DNA of 64,000 nucleotides, taken from NCBI RefSeq assembly GCF_025567345.1, contig NZ_JAOQJS010000007.1:1-64000 (forward strand), in the 5' to 3' direction. The stretch comes from Coprococcus ammoniilyticus (GTDB taxonomy: Bacteria; Bacillota; Clostridia; Lachnospirales; Lachnospiraceae). The position numbers were made by a program, and so were the translations under genes. The notes under the pieces were generated by a model. That model did no database searches, was not told the origin of the DNA, and saw nothing but the letters and a program-made list of their open reading frames with translations. Within the stretch, counting starts at the first letter, position 1, and each line of letters opens with the position of its first letter. This document shows, one piece after another, positions 15,601 to 24,620 of this stretch.

Positions 15601-18045
15601 CTATCCCTGATACCTTATTCTTTCTACCAGCGTTTCCTTTTTCAGATTACTGCTTAAAACGCAGGAAAGTACAAGCTGCAACAGACCGACCAAAAAAATC
15701 ATAATAAAAATTGGTACGATTGGAACATGATAGATATTTATTCCAAATATTCCCATATGTTTTGCATAGGAAAAAAGTGCATAGCCGAGCGGCAGACCAA
15801 TGATCAAAGCTACGCATATAGTGCCAACTGTAAAAATCAGTCCCTGTAACTGCAGGCATAAATTTAATTGTTTATTTGTCATGCCCACAGCCTGTAATAT
15901 ACCATATTCCTGCTTTTTTGTCGTAATATTCATGATCATGGTATTCGCCATATTCATAAACCCGATGAGTCCTACAATAGCCATAAACAGATAACAGCCA
16001 AGCTTCATCATGCTGCTTGCAAATTCGGCAGATTGTAACTGCGCATGATAAGTATCCATTTTTATATGCGAAGTATTAGAAATCAAAGTATTCAGACTTT
16101 GTTCTACAGATGCCACATCTTTTTTATCACAGTCCACCCACAGATAGCCATAGGCTGTTCCTCTCGGATTCATGGAACGATATACACCTTCCGGAATGAC
16201 AAGATAAGTGTCCGCACTTACAAAAGATCCTGCAATCTTTCCCTGATAGGTATAGGTTCCACTTCCATTCTCAAAGTCAAATGCAATGGATTCACCCGGA
16301 GCATATCCATCTTGTTCCATCCACGTTGACCAACCAAAGAAAATATCACCATTCTTTACCGCCTGATCATAGTCCATAGAGCCAATATCCCCTTCTTGGC
16401 GCATAAAATCAAAATCCTTTTTACTCACAATAGTAGCCGGAAATCTTGTTCCGTTCAGATTTACAGAGACAATCTCTCTCGTCATGACATCTGTTACTCC
16501 CGGAATGCTTTTGATTTCTTCAATCAGCGAATCATTCAATGGATCATCCGTCAGAATCGTATCCAGATTATTCTCCGGATATCTTTCATCATACTCTGCA
16601 GAATAGTCAAGCTGCAGTTCAAATTGTCCATGATTAACGGAAAGACGTGCTTCATGCTCCGTGTCAATATTTCCCACATAATTAGAGATAATCACAAACA
16701 ATACGCAAGAAAAACCCATTGTGAGGATAGTACCAATAGTTCTTTTGGGATTACCCGTTACATTTGCCATTGCCATAGAAAACACGGTAACATTTTTTCT
16801 GCCATTTCGTTTTCCTTTTTTGTGTGTTTCTGCATTTTCTAAATACCGTGTTGCTTCGATAGGTGAAATCCGTGAAACAATTTTCATTGGTTTACGCAGT
16901 GCCAAAGCAACGGTAAGAAATGATACGAAAATACATAGAAGCATAACAGGCAGGGAAAACAGTGGCACCTGCTGGTTTTGAACACCCATAGAACCAGTTC
17001 CGGTTGATACAAGGTTTCCCTGTTCTACCAGCCAGTTAAAACCGTATTTTGCAATCAGAAATCCAAAAAGAAATCCAACCGGTATTGAAAAAATTGTCAA
17101 AAAAATACCCTCTCTGAAGATCAGTTGTTTCATCTGCTTTTTTGTCGCTCCCAGAGCCTTGATTTTTCCATACTCCTGTATCTTGTTGGCAATACCGACC
17201 TGAAAAATATTATAAATGACCACAACAGAGAAAAGTACAATTGCAAGAATCAGCATTCCACATACCGCAATCGTTTCATAACTCGGCTGCAAGACCCATT
17301 GCAGATAGAGATCATTGATTATAACGTTTTTTTCTTCGATCCCACAAGATGCTGCAATCTGTTTTATAACCGGTTCAATATTATTCATAGATACATTTGC
17401 AGAATCATTTAAAGAAAAATAAATATTATACTGTCTGTCAGTCTCTGCGACATGCTCATCGTAAAACTCCTGTGACCCGAAAGCAACATAAGATGCCTCG
17501 ATGGTATACTCATCCCGGTCATATAGGATTCCGCTGACAACAAATTCTTCCGGCTTATATTCTGACCGCATCCCTGCACGGTAATCCAGTGTAACCGTAT
17601 CTCCGACCTTTACATCATCATATCCCATTTCACTAAAAAATGCTCTTCCTGCGGCAATTTCCTGCGTTCCCCCCGGATACTTTCCTTCCTTTAACTCATA
17701 TTCCTTATTATAGGGAAGCATTTTTCTTGCAGTCTCATCCATGCAGACAAAACCACCGTTTTCGTTGCCTTTAATTATGCCTTCTGTACACATAATTTCT
17801 ATTGCATCTATTTCTGCACGGCGGCGTACGTCCTTTAACTGCGAGGCATCTGCTGCGACAAACAAACCATAATTGCTTCCATATGAGCCTGCCGCCTGAC
17901 TTTTCTGTAAACGGATCATTCCATTTCCCACAGTACTGATAATCACAAGCAGCATCGTAGTCAGACATATGGACATCATAATCAGTATACTTCTTGTCTT
18001 GTTCTTTTTGTCATTGCTATATGCAATCCTGCTTATTGTCTTCAT
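15601..18045 (-). CDS. FtsX-like ABC transporter permease
   Basis: 814 residues with the duplicated FtsX/MacB permease layout: one N-terminal helix (SILIMMSICLTTMLLVIIST), an outside domain (about 40-255), three helices (about 255-375, including FREGIFLTIFSIPVGFLFGF), a central helix (GTILTMGFSCVLFVIISNYV), a second outside domain, and three final helices. It pairs with the ATPase just upstream, whose stop it overlaps by four bases. Such pairs next to a kinase and regulator usually give resistance to cell-wall peptides or export them. The substrate is unknown. Confidence 0.88.
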   Translation of the reverse strand: MKTISRIAYSNDKKNKTRSILIMMSICLTTMLLVIISTVGNGMIRLQKSQAAGSYGSNYGLFVAADASQLKDVRRRAEIDAIEIMCTEGIIKGNENGGFVCMDETARKMLPYNKEYELKEGKYPGGTQEIAAGRAFFSEMGYDDVKVGDTVTLDYRAGMRSEYKPEEFVVSGILYDRDEYTIEASYVAFGSQEFYDEHVAETDRQYNIYFSLNDSANVSMNNIEPVIKQIAASCGIEEKNVIINDLYLQWVLQPSYETIAVCGMLILAIVLFSVVVIYNIFQVGIANKIQEYGKIKALGATKKQMKQLIFREGIFLTIFSIPVGFLFGFLIAKYGFNWLVEQGNLVSTGTGSMGVQNQQVPLFSLPVMLLCIFVSFLTVALALRKPMKIVSRISPIEATRYLENAETHKKGKRNGRKNVTVFSMAMANVTGNPKRTIGTILTMGFSCVLFVIISNYVGNIDTEHEARLSVNHGQFELQLDYSAEYDERYPENNLDTILTDDPLNDSLIEEIKSIPGVTDVMTREIVSVNLNGTRFPATIVSKKDFDFMRQEGDIGSMDYDQAVKNGDIFFGWSTWMEQDGYAPGESIAFDFENGSGTYTYQGKIAGSFVSADTYLVIPEGVYRSMNPRGTAYGYLWVDCDKKDVASVEQSLNTLISNTSHIKMDTYHAQLQSAEFASSMMKLGCYLFMAIVGLIGFMNMANTMIMNITTKKQEYGILQAVGMTNKQLNLCLQLQGLIFTVGTICVALIIGLPLGYALFSYAKHMGIFGINIYHVPIVPIFIMIFLVGLLQLVLSCVLSSNLKKETLVERIRYQG

Positions 18046-18716
18046 CTGAAATCCACCACCTGTCCGTCCTCAATCACCAGAATACGGTCAGCGACCTGTG
18101 CAATTTCGTCATCATGGGTAATCATTACAATTGTCTGTCCATATTTTTTTGCTGTCATCTTAAGCAGGGCGATTACCTCATCACTGGTCTTAGAATCAAG
18201 ATTTCCTGTCGGCTCATCTGCAAATATAATTTCCGGACGATTCACCAGTGCTCTTGCAATTGCTACTCTCTGTTGCTGTCCTCCGGATAACTGATTTGGC
18301 AGATTATAAATCCGGTTTTCAATCCCCAAAGTTGCAATGATATCATTTACATACGCTTCATCCACTTTTCTTCCATCCAGCCCCAGTGGCAGTACAATAT
18401 TTTCCCAGACATTAATAGATGAAACCAGATTAAATGCCTGAAAAACAAATCCGATTTTTCTTCTGCGGAAAACAGCAAGGGCATCTTCCTTCATCCTGTA
18501 TAAATCTTTCCCTGCTAAAGTAACACTGCCTTTTGTCGGGGTATCAAGCCCTCCAAGCATATGAAGTAATGTACTTTTACCGGATCCTGACTTTCCAACA
18601 ATTGCGACAAATTCTCCCTGCTCAATCTGAATGTCCACCTGATTGACCGCTTTGACCTGATTCTCACCTGCGCCATAAAACTTACAAAGCTGTTTGGTTT
18701 CTAATATCACACTCAT
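18042..18716 (-). CDS. ABC transporter ATPase (LolD/MacB type)
   Basis: 224 residues. Walker A VGKSGSGKST, Q-loop FVFQAFNLVSS, signature LSGGQQQRVAIARAL, Walker B IIFADEPTGNLDSKTS, H-loop MITHDDEIAQ. The DEPTGNLDSKTS stretch is typical of MacB/LolD/BceA ATPases. The ATG at 18716 has AAGGAGGCAACAC directly before it; the frame is open 25 codons further with no site. Co-transcribed with the permease and probably driven from the promoter at 18810-18875. Confidence 0.92.
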   Translation of the reverse strand: MSVILETKQLCKFYGAGENQVKAVNQVDIQIEQGEFVAIVGKSGSGKSTLLHMLGGLDTPTKGSVTLAGKDLYRMKEDALAVFRRRKIGFVFQAFNLVSSINVWENIVLPLGLDGRKVDEAYVNDIIATLGIENRIYNLPNQLSGGQQQRVAIARALVNRPEIIFADEPTGNLDSKTSDEVIALLKMTAKKYGQTIVMITHDDEIAQVADRILVIEDGQVVDFR

Positions 18717-18809
18717 GTGTTGCCTCCTTTTCAATTCTGTAAAGCGTACCTTTTCAGCACACTTTCTTTGCCTGTTTATATAATTGGTCATTTTTCAACC
18801 TACATCCTA

Positions 18810-18875
18810 ATTGTATCAGGACAATCTTTCATTTCACTTTCAAAAAACGAGCAGAACTCTTACAGAATTGTAAGG
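18810..18875 (-). promoter_or_regulatory. Regulated promoter of the ABC pair with response-regulator site
   Basis: On the minus strand a -10-like TACAAT (18810-18815) lies 44 bases after TTACA-N4-TGTAA (18860-18873). The second ABC module (48213-48277) has the same inverted repeat 43 bases before its own -10, and both have TTCTG a few bases after the repeat. The natural binder is the neighbouring response regulator. The repeat also sits in a longer perfect palindrome (18850-18884, GAGCAGAAC.../...GTTCTGCTC) that could act as terminator for the kinase transcript. Confidence 0.6.
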
Positions 18876-18893
18876 GTTCTGCTCACTTAAAAT

Positions 18894-20138
18894 TTAACCA
18901 ACATATGGTAATTGAATCACAAACGTGCTTCCTTTTTTCTTTTTGCCGGAGGTTACCGCGATCGTACCTGCGTGTTTTTCGATAATTTCTCTTGATAGAA
19001 AAAGTCCGATTCCTGTACCACTCTTTTCCATGACCTCCCTGGAACTTCCTCTGTAAAATCGTTGAAAAATTTTGTGATACTCATTCTGCGGAATACCAAT
19101 TCCCTGATCCTCAATTTCCATTCTTACAAGATCGTTTCTTTTTTGTAACCGGATAAATATTTTTGAACCACACGGACTGTACTTGACCGCATTATCCAGA
19201 ACGTTGATCACAGCTTCACCAAGCCACCTTTTATCCTGCATAATCGTGCATGTTTCCAGCTCTTTTTCATAGTCAAAAACGAATTCCATTTCTTTCTCAT
19301 CCGCTTTGGGATAAGTACGGTTCACAGCAGATATGACAGTATCCATAAGCGGAAGTTTTTTCTTATTCATCTGAATCAGTCCAGTTTCCATCTTGGATAT
19401 TTCAAGAAGCGACTGCAATAATGTCTCCACTCCATCCAGAGCACTCCGACAACGGATACGAAACTCCTCCTGTTCTGTGGCACTTAAGTCATTCTGCATC
19501 AACACACTAAAACAAGTATCCAAAGCTGCAACCGGTGTCTTTAACTGGTGAGAGATATCAGAAACCATTTCTTTCGTGCTCTCTTTTTCTGCCCGTGCTT
19601 CTTCCTTTAGCAACTGAATATGATGTCCGATTGCTTCAAGCTGGTCATTCAATTTTTCCAGTTCTGCCTGATTTTCCGTTTTCAGTAAATCATCAAATTT
19701 ATTTTCACGGAATCTGATCAGAATTTCTTCCAACTGGTCTAAAATTTTCTGATGACACGCATCTTCTTTTTTCTTCCAATAAAGTAAAAAAGTCAAAAAA
19801 AGCACGCATATCACAGTGCTTACAGCACCGACCACCATAACCTGATGCCGGAATTGCGAATAAAATGCATTCCCTTTATTTCCCCAGTATCCATATTGCT
19901 CCAATAATCGTCTTCCCTGTTCGTTAGTTTCAATATCCTTATCTTTAAGCAATTCCGAAACAGCATCCAGCCCGGAAAATTCTTCCTTTGCAGCAATCTC
20001 TGTCATAAGATTCATTTTATATTTATAATCTTCATAAAACACATACGTGGTAAAACAATTTAATATTGCAAACAATATTATGACAGGCAATACCAAGGAA
20101 AGCACTACTGTGATCTTCTTGCGATATCTCTTTGTCAC
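18894..20138 (-). CDS. Sensor histidine kinase
   Basis: 414 residues. N-terminal TM helix (IITVVLSLVLPVIILF-like, residues 8-30), an outside loop of about 70 residues, a second TM helix (VVGAVSTVICVLFLTFLLYW), HAMP-like linker, H-box MVSDISHQLKTPVAALDT with the phospho-His, N-box EAVINVLDNAVKYSP, G-boxes DQGIGIPQNEYHKIFQRFYR and SGTGIGLFLSREII. A GTG start is chosen: it has AGGAGGTAAG upstream and overlaps the regulator's TGA by four bases. Partner of the next gene, controlling the ABC pair. Confidence 0.92.
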   Translation of the reverse strand: MTKRYRKKITVVLSLVLPVIILFAILNCFTTYVFYEDYKYKMNLMTEIAAKEEFSGLDAVSELLKDKDIETNEQGRRLLEQYGYWGNKGNAFYSQFRHQVMVVGAVSTVICVLFLTFLLYWKKKEDACHQKILDQLEEILIRFRENKFDDLLKTENQAELEKLNDQLEAIGHHIQLLKEEARAEKESTKEMVSDISHQLKTPVAALDTCFSVLMQNDLSATEQEEFRIRCRSALDGVETLLQSLLEISKMETGLIQMNKKKLPLMDTVISAVNRTYPKADEKEMEFVFDYEKELETCTIMQDKRWLGEAVINVLDNAVKYSPCGSKIFIRLQKRNDLVRMEIEDQGIGIPQNEYHKIFQRFYRGSSREVMEKSGTGIGLFLSREIIEKHAGTIAVTSGKKKKGSTFVIQLPYVG

Positions 20139-20824
20139 TGCCTTACCTCCTGATTCCATATATACCCAAGACCTCTGATATTCTTTATATAGACCGGTGC
20201 AGCCGGATTGTCTTCGATTTTCTCACGAAGTCTTCTGATATTGACAGCGATTGTATTTTCATCCACAAAATCCCCTTCCAGATCAAACACATTTTCCAAT
20301 ATTTGTGTTTTTGAAAGAATCTGTTTCGGATTCTGAAGAAAAAAAGTCAGCATTTTCAACTCCGTTTTTGTCAGACTGATTTCACGACTCTTTATCAGGA
20401 CTTTCATTTCTCCTGCGATAAATACGATATCTCCCGAAATCATCTTTCCGGCTTCCGTTTTCTCCTGTCTTCGACGGAAATGTGCTTCTATTTTCAAAAG
20501 AAGTACCGAAAGACTAAACGGCTTTGTAATATAATCATCTGCCCCTGCTTCATATCCCATAACCTGATCCATCTCCTGATCTAGTGCTGTAAGGCAAATA
20601 ATGTATGTATTATAATTGCACCTCATCCACCTTACAAATTCCAGTCCATTCCCATCCGGAAGATTCACATCACAAATGGTAACATCCACATTATTATCAC
20701 TTGCAATTTTTTTCGCTTTTTTCACTGATTCTGCTGAAAAAACCTCATATCCGGATTTTTTCAGTGAGAATGTAATTCCACGATTTAAATTTTCATCATC
20801 TTCAACTACGAGTATACCTGGCAT
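20135..20824 (-). CDS. OmpR/PhoB-type response regulator
   Basis: 229 residues. Receiver domain ILVVEDDENLNRG with acidic pair, phospho-Asp in VTICDVNLPDGNG, Thr in CLTAL, Lys in YITKPFS; C-terminal winged helix (SLTKTELKMLTFFLQNPKQI, then VNIRRLREKIEDN). It precedes the kinase, with a four-base overlap, and likely acts at the TTACA-N4-TGTAA site upstream of the ABC genes. Confidence 0.93.
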   Translation of the reverse strand: MPGILVVEDDENLNRGITFSLKKSGYEVFSAESVKKAKKIASDNNVDVTICDVNLPDGNGLEFVRWMRCNYNTYIICLTALDQEMDQVMGYEAGADDYITKPFSLSVLLLKIEAHFRRRQEKTEAGKMISGDIVFIAGEMKVLIKSREISLTKTELKMLTFFLQNPKQILSKTQILENVFDLEGDFVDENTIAVNIRRLREKIEDNPAAPVYIKNIRGLGYIWNQEVRQ

Positions 20825-20934
20825 AGCATATGCGCCTCTCTTTATTAACTATCAAGTATTATTTTGTTATGTCTCCAAGGAATTCCGATTTAACAAAAAA
20901 TCATACAAGCCAATATGCACAATACCATCTTCAT

Positions 20935-21358
20935 CTATCCATGGTTTTGCATTCGACTTTGATATAATAATCTTCTTAAAAAAATCTTCTGATATGGGCG
21001 TTTACCTATTTCTCTCTGCTTTTGTAGATCATCCAATAGTTTCCCCTCAGAAAATGCAACAATTTCTTTATAGGTTTGAACATCATTATCTTTTTTTACC
21101 TTTTCAACCTGAAAGGCAAAGTACATAGAGAGTGCCCAAATGATTCCCCAAGGGATGAATGCCCAAACGCCAAACCACATAAATAGCAGAACTGCCGAAA
21201 CTGCAGTGACAATCAGCATTTTAGTGTAGATTTTTCCATAGCGGTTCATTTTCCCAATTTGAGATTGTTTGTCTTGAAACATAAACTCGATCGGCTGACT
21301 CCTCTTGGGATAATTGTACTTCCTGACGATGTTTTTTTATTTGTTTTCCGAGTTCCAT
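20935..21358 (-). pseudogene. XRE helix-turn-helix / 2TM protein broken by internal deletion
   Basis: Starting at 21358 behind an ideal AGGAGGTGAAG site, the minus strand reads MELGKQIKKHRQEVQLSQEE then SADRVYVSRQTISNWENE, a standard XRE domain, but this frame stops at 21221. The other part of the same kind of protein continues in another frame: YGKIYTKMLIVTAVSAVLLF, FQVEKVKKDNDVQTYKEIVA, KQREIGKRPYQKI, with two TM helices. In relatives about 40-50 residues join these parts; here they are gone and the frame is shifted. The product cannot be full length. Confidence 0.75.
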
Positions 21359-21513
21359 CTCTTCACCTCCTAGTATACTCATACTAATCAAAAAGTCATA
21401 TTTTCGCTATCAAAGGACATTGACATCAAGGTTTTTAGCGTGTCAAAAGTCTTTTACATTCCAGGTCGGCGATATAGCAAGTTCTTTGTCCTCACTTTTC
21501 GGATTCACAACCC

Positions 21514-21822
21514 CTATAAAAACGCCAATATTCTCTCCACTACAAACACTGTCACACAGGCGGCGGCAGCTACGACTACCAGCCCTTTTTCACGAATACC
21601 AAGGATAACCGCTACGACAAATCCTGCGATCGCACTGATAACACTTTCCGTACTGTAGAAAATCGCCGGAAGGGTAAGTGCCGTCAGGCAGGCATATGGC
21701 ACATAGTATAAAAACGAACTTAAAAACTGATTCTCTATCTTTTTCCTGAATAACACCAATGGCACCGCACGGATCAGATATGTGACAACCGCCATTGCGA
21801 TAATATATGTATATACACTCAT
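21514..21822 (-). CDS. azlD: AzlD-type branched-chain amino acid exporter subunit
   Basis: 102 residues, four hydrophobic segments, opening YTYIIAMAVVTYLIRAVPLV with the family's TxxxRxxP element. AzlD proteins are small partners of AzlC and together export branched-chain amino acids or analogues. It starts three bases after the azlC stop, so the two are one operon. Confidence 0.88.
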   Translation of the reverse strand: MSVYTYIIAMAVVTYLIRAVPLVLFRKKIENQFLSSFLYYVPYACLTALTLPAIFYSTESVISAIAGFVVAVILGIREKGLVVVAAAACVTVFVVERILAFL

Positions 21823-21824
21823 CT

Positions 21825-22526
21825 CTATTCTTCTCCTTTTTTCTTAACCGGTGCAACGATCGCACCGATTGCTGCTGCCGCTACTGTACATATAACGATC
21901 GATATTCCGGTCGAGATAAAGTGGAATATCGGAACATAATATAAAAGGATACTGAACAAAGCTGCAACGCATACCACAAATAACACAGATTTTGACTTCT
22001 TGGCAACCGGAACAACGATTGCCACGAACATGCCATAAAGTGCAAGACTGAGTGCGCTGCACACAGACTTTGGAAGCAGCCCGCTGGCTACTGCTCCGGC
22101 AAATGTACCACCGCCCCAGCCAAGGATCGGAAGGATCTGAAGTCCTAACATATACGGAAAGGTCACTTCTTTGAAATATCCCATTGCAACTGCAAAGATC
22201 TCATCTGTATTTGCAAATGCGATGATCAGACGCTTCCAGATGCCTACATCGTCAGCTAACTTCTGCGTAAGTGAAAGACTCATCAGACCATATCTCAGAT
22301 TGATAATAAGCTGGGTAAGGATCACCTCAAGGATCGTTCCCCCGGCAATGATGATCTGAAGTCCGGCAAACTGACCGGCACTTGTAACATTTGTAACGCT
22401 GGTAAAAACTGCCTGAAAGACACTGAGTCCGCCTTTGATCGCAAGAATACCAAAACTAAAACTAACTGCAAAATACCCCAGGGCGATCGGGATTCCATCC
22501 TTCAGCCCATTTTTAAATTCATTCAT
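21825..22526 (-). CDS. azlC: AzlC-type branched-chain amino acid permease
   Basis: 233 residues with about seven TM helices. Seen: GIPIALGYFAVSFSFGILAI at the start, the TSAGQFAGLQII box, and LRYGLMSLSLTQKL, all typical of AzlC. The membrane subunit of the AzlCD exporter. It lies between truA and azlD on the minus strand with 19 bases to truA's stop. Confidence 0.9.
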   Translation of the reverse strand: MNEFKNGLKDGIPIALGYFAVSFSFGILAIKGGLSVFQAVFTSVTNVTSAGQFAGLQIIIAGGTILEVILTQLIINLRYGLMSLSLTQKLADDVGIWKRLIIAFANTDEIFAVAMGYFKEVTFPYMLGLQILPILGWGGGTFAGAVASGLLPKSVCSALSLALYGMFVAIVVPVAKKSKSVLFVVCVAALFSILLYYVPIFHFISTGISIVICTVAAAAIGAIVAPVKKKGEE

Positions 22527-22545
22527 TTGTACTACTTACTCCATA

Positions 22546-23295
22546 TTACTTTTTTTCATAATCAACCTGCATCAGGCACAAGCCCTGCGGTGGTGCGGTC
22601 GGCCCTGCGAGCTGTCTGCACCGGCCTGTAAGCACCTCTTCCATGTATGCCGGTTCCATTCTGCCTGCCCCAACCTCTACCAGAGTACCGGTCAGGATAC
22701 GAACCATATTCTGTAAGAATCCGGCTCCGTGGAAATCAAGAATCACATAATCGCCATCTTCCTTAATATCAATCGCAAATAACTTCCGAACCGTCGATTT
22801 CTTCATCTGCTTATTGCCACAGAAGCTCTTGAAATCATGTTCACCGACCAGATAAGCTGCTGCCTTTCGCATCCGTTCACAGTCGATCGTCTCACCCTCA
22901 TCCAGAGTCCAGACGTATTTCCGGTCAAATACCGGCTTCAGCCTGCCACGATAGATCGTGTAACGGTAATGCTTGCCCTTTGCATTAAATCTTGCATGAA
23001 ACCGTTCTGCTGCCGGAGTAACCTCCAAAATGCAGATATCATCCGGCAGATAATGATTCATATAATCCCGGATCTCCTCCGGTGTCTTATCTGTCGGAAC
23101 CGGGCCGCTTGCGACCATTGCCCTTGCATGCACACCTGCATCGGTTCTTCCCGCTCCGTTGATCCGTACTTCTTCGCCTGCCATCAGGGAAAGCACTGAT
23201 TCGATCTTTCCCTGTATGGTCACAACGTCTTTTTTATGTTCCCACCCATGATATCTCGTTCCATCATAGGCGATCAGAAATCTGTAATTCTGCAT
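22546..23295 (-). CDS. truA: tRNA pseudouridine(38-40) synthase TruA
   Basis: 249 residues, full length. The catalytic Asp52 lies in RINGAGRTDAGVHARA. RFLIAYDGTRYHGWEH at the start and GAGFLQNMVRILTGTLVEVG near the end are family hallmarks. The enzyme converts uridines 38-40 in the tRNA anticodon arm to pseudouridine in the cytosol. Confidence 0.96.
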   Translation of the reverse strand: MQNYRFLIAYDGTRYHGWEHKKDVVTIQGKIESVLSLMAGEEVRINGAGRTDAGVHARAMVASGPVPTDKTPEEIRDYMNHYLPDDICILEVTPAAERFHARFNAKGKHYRYTIYRGRLKPVFDRKYVWTLDEGETIDCERMRKAAAYLVGEHDFKSFCGNKQMKKSTVRKLFAIDIKEDGDYVILDFHGAGFLQNMVRILTGTLVEVGAGRMEPAYMEEVLTGRCRQLAGPTAPPQGLCLMQVDYEKK

Positions 23296-23309
23296 AATCG
23301 TTTCCTTTT

Positions 23310-24296
23310 CTACACGGCGTTTATATCCTTGATCGTGCCATTCTCATAATCTCTCGCATTGTCCAGTGTGGTACGGCTGATTGCTTCCAGTGCTTCTTCC
23401 GTCAGGAAACCCTGATGGGAGGTTACAATGACATTCGGGAATGACAGCAGTCTTGCCGTGATCGAGGATTCCAGAATATCATCCTCACGATTCTCAAATA
23501 CATTATTTGTTTCTTCCTCATACACATCCAGACCGATACCGAAGAATTTCTTATTCCGATTTCCCGTGATCAGATCCTCCGTCTTGATCAGTGCGCCTCT
23601 CGATGTATTTACAAGGATCACATTATCCTTCATCTTATTGATCGTCTCTGTGCAGATCATATGGTACGAATCATCTGTCAGCGGACAGTGAAGAGAGATC
23701 AGATCACTGGTCGATAACAGCGTATCCAGATCCACATACTCTACAAAATCCAGGGATGGATTCCGGTACATATCATATGCCTGAACCTTCATGCCAAATC
23801 CATGACAGATCCGGCACATAGCTGCTCCGATCTTACCGGTTCCGATGATACCCGCGGTCTTGCCATAGAAGTTCATACCTGTAAGACCTACCAGACTGAA
23901 ATTATTCTCACGAACCTTGATATAGCTCTTATGGATTCTTCTGGTAACCGCAAGTGCCAGTGCCATCGCATGCTCTGCAACCGCCTCCGGTGAATAACCC
24001 GGAACACGGAGCACCGTGATACCACAACGGTTTGCTGCATCCAGATCTACATTATTGAATCCGGCACAGCGCATTAACACTAATTTTACACCATTTACAG
24101 CCAGACACTCAACTACTTTTTCACTGACATCGGAACTTACAAATGCACAGATCGCATCATATCCTTTTGCAAGAGCTGCTGTTCTCGGCGAAAGGTCTGC
24201 TTCTAAAAACTCTACCTCCAGATCTGAATATTCCGGTAATATCTTTTCAAATGAATCTCTGTCATATTTCTTCGTATCATAAAATAAAATCTTCAT
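23310..24296 (-). CDS. D-2-hydroxyacid dehydrogenase (D-lactate dehydrogenase-like)
   Basis: 328 residues. Opening MKILFYDTKKYDRDSFEKI and the layout match LdhA-type NAD-dependent D-lactate dehydrogenases. Seen: GIIGTGKIGAAMCRICHGFG (Rossmann G-x-G-x-x-G), catalytic Arg in VNTSRGALIKTEDL, Glu in the GLDVYEEE region, His in VTSHQGFLTEEA. It reduces pyruvate (or a related 2-oxoacid) to the D-hydroxyacid. AGGAGGATATG is the ribosome site. It is separated from the dlt-like operon by a terminator. Confidence 0.87.
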   Translation of the reverse strand: MKILFYDTKKYDRDSFEKILPEYSDLEVEFLEADLSPRTAALAKGYDAICAFVSSDVSEKVVECLAVNGVKLVLMRCAGFNNVDLDAANRCGITVLRVPGYSPEAVAEHAMALALAVTRRIHKSYIKVRENNFSLVGLTGMNFYGKTAGIIGTGKIGAAMCRICHGFGMKVQAYDMYRNPSLDFVEYVDLDTLLSTSDLISLHCPLTDDSYHMICTETINKMKDNVILVNTSRGALIKTEDLITGNRNKKFFGIGLDVYEEETNNVFENREDDILESSITARLLSFPNVIVTSHQGFLTEEALEAISRTTLDNARDYENGTIKDINAV

Positions 24297-24620
24297 ATTC
24301 CATATCCTCCTATCATATCCTGCTGCCAGGCATCTGTAAAAGCATCGTATACTGCCATATTTTCGCTTATTTTTCGGTATGCCTGTATAATTCTATATTT
24401 CTGCAACTATTATTTACATTTCATTGCCATTTTATCACAACATCCATGTATTTACACAAATAAAATTATCTATTACAAATCGTTTCTCATCACCCAACAC
24501 TCTTTACAGATAAAAAGAGATCATCCTGTATCTTTTACCGATACAAAACAATCTCTTTTCTCACAGGAATTGTCTTCTGATTCTTTCAATCCTTCTGATC
24601 ATTCCTGTTCATATTATTTA
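24297..24620. other. Intergenic region between hydroxyacid dehydrogenase and dlt-like operon
   Basis: 324 AT-rich bases. Contains the terminator at 24512-24559 for the operon on its right and presumably the promoter of the dehydrogenase; I see no consensus -35/-10 pair I would trust and no gene. Confidence 0.5.
24512..24559 (-). terminator. Terminator of the dlt-like operon
   Basis: Stem AAAAGAGAT...TGTATC / GATACA...ATCTCTTTT, 61 bases after the last stop of the operon on the minus strand, ending in T5. Confidence 0.75.
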
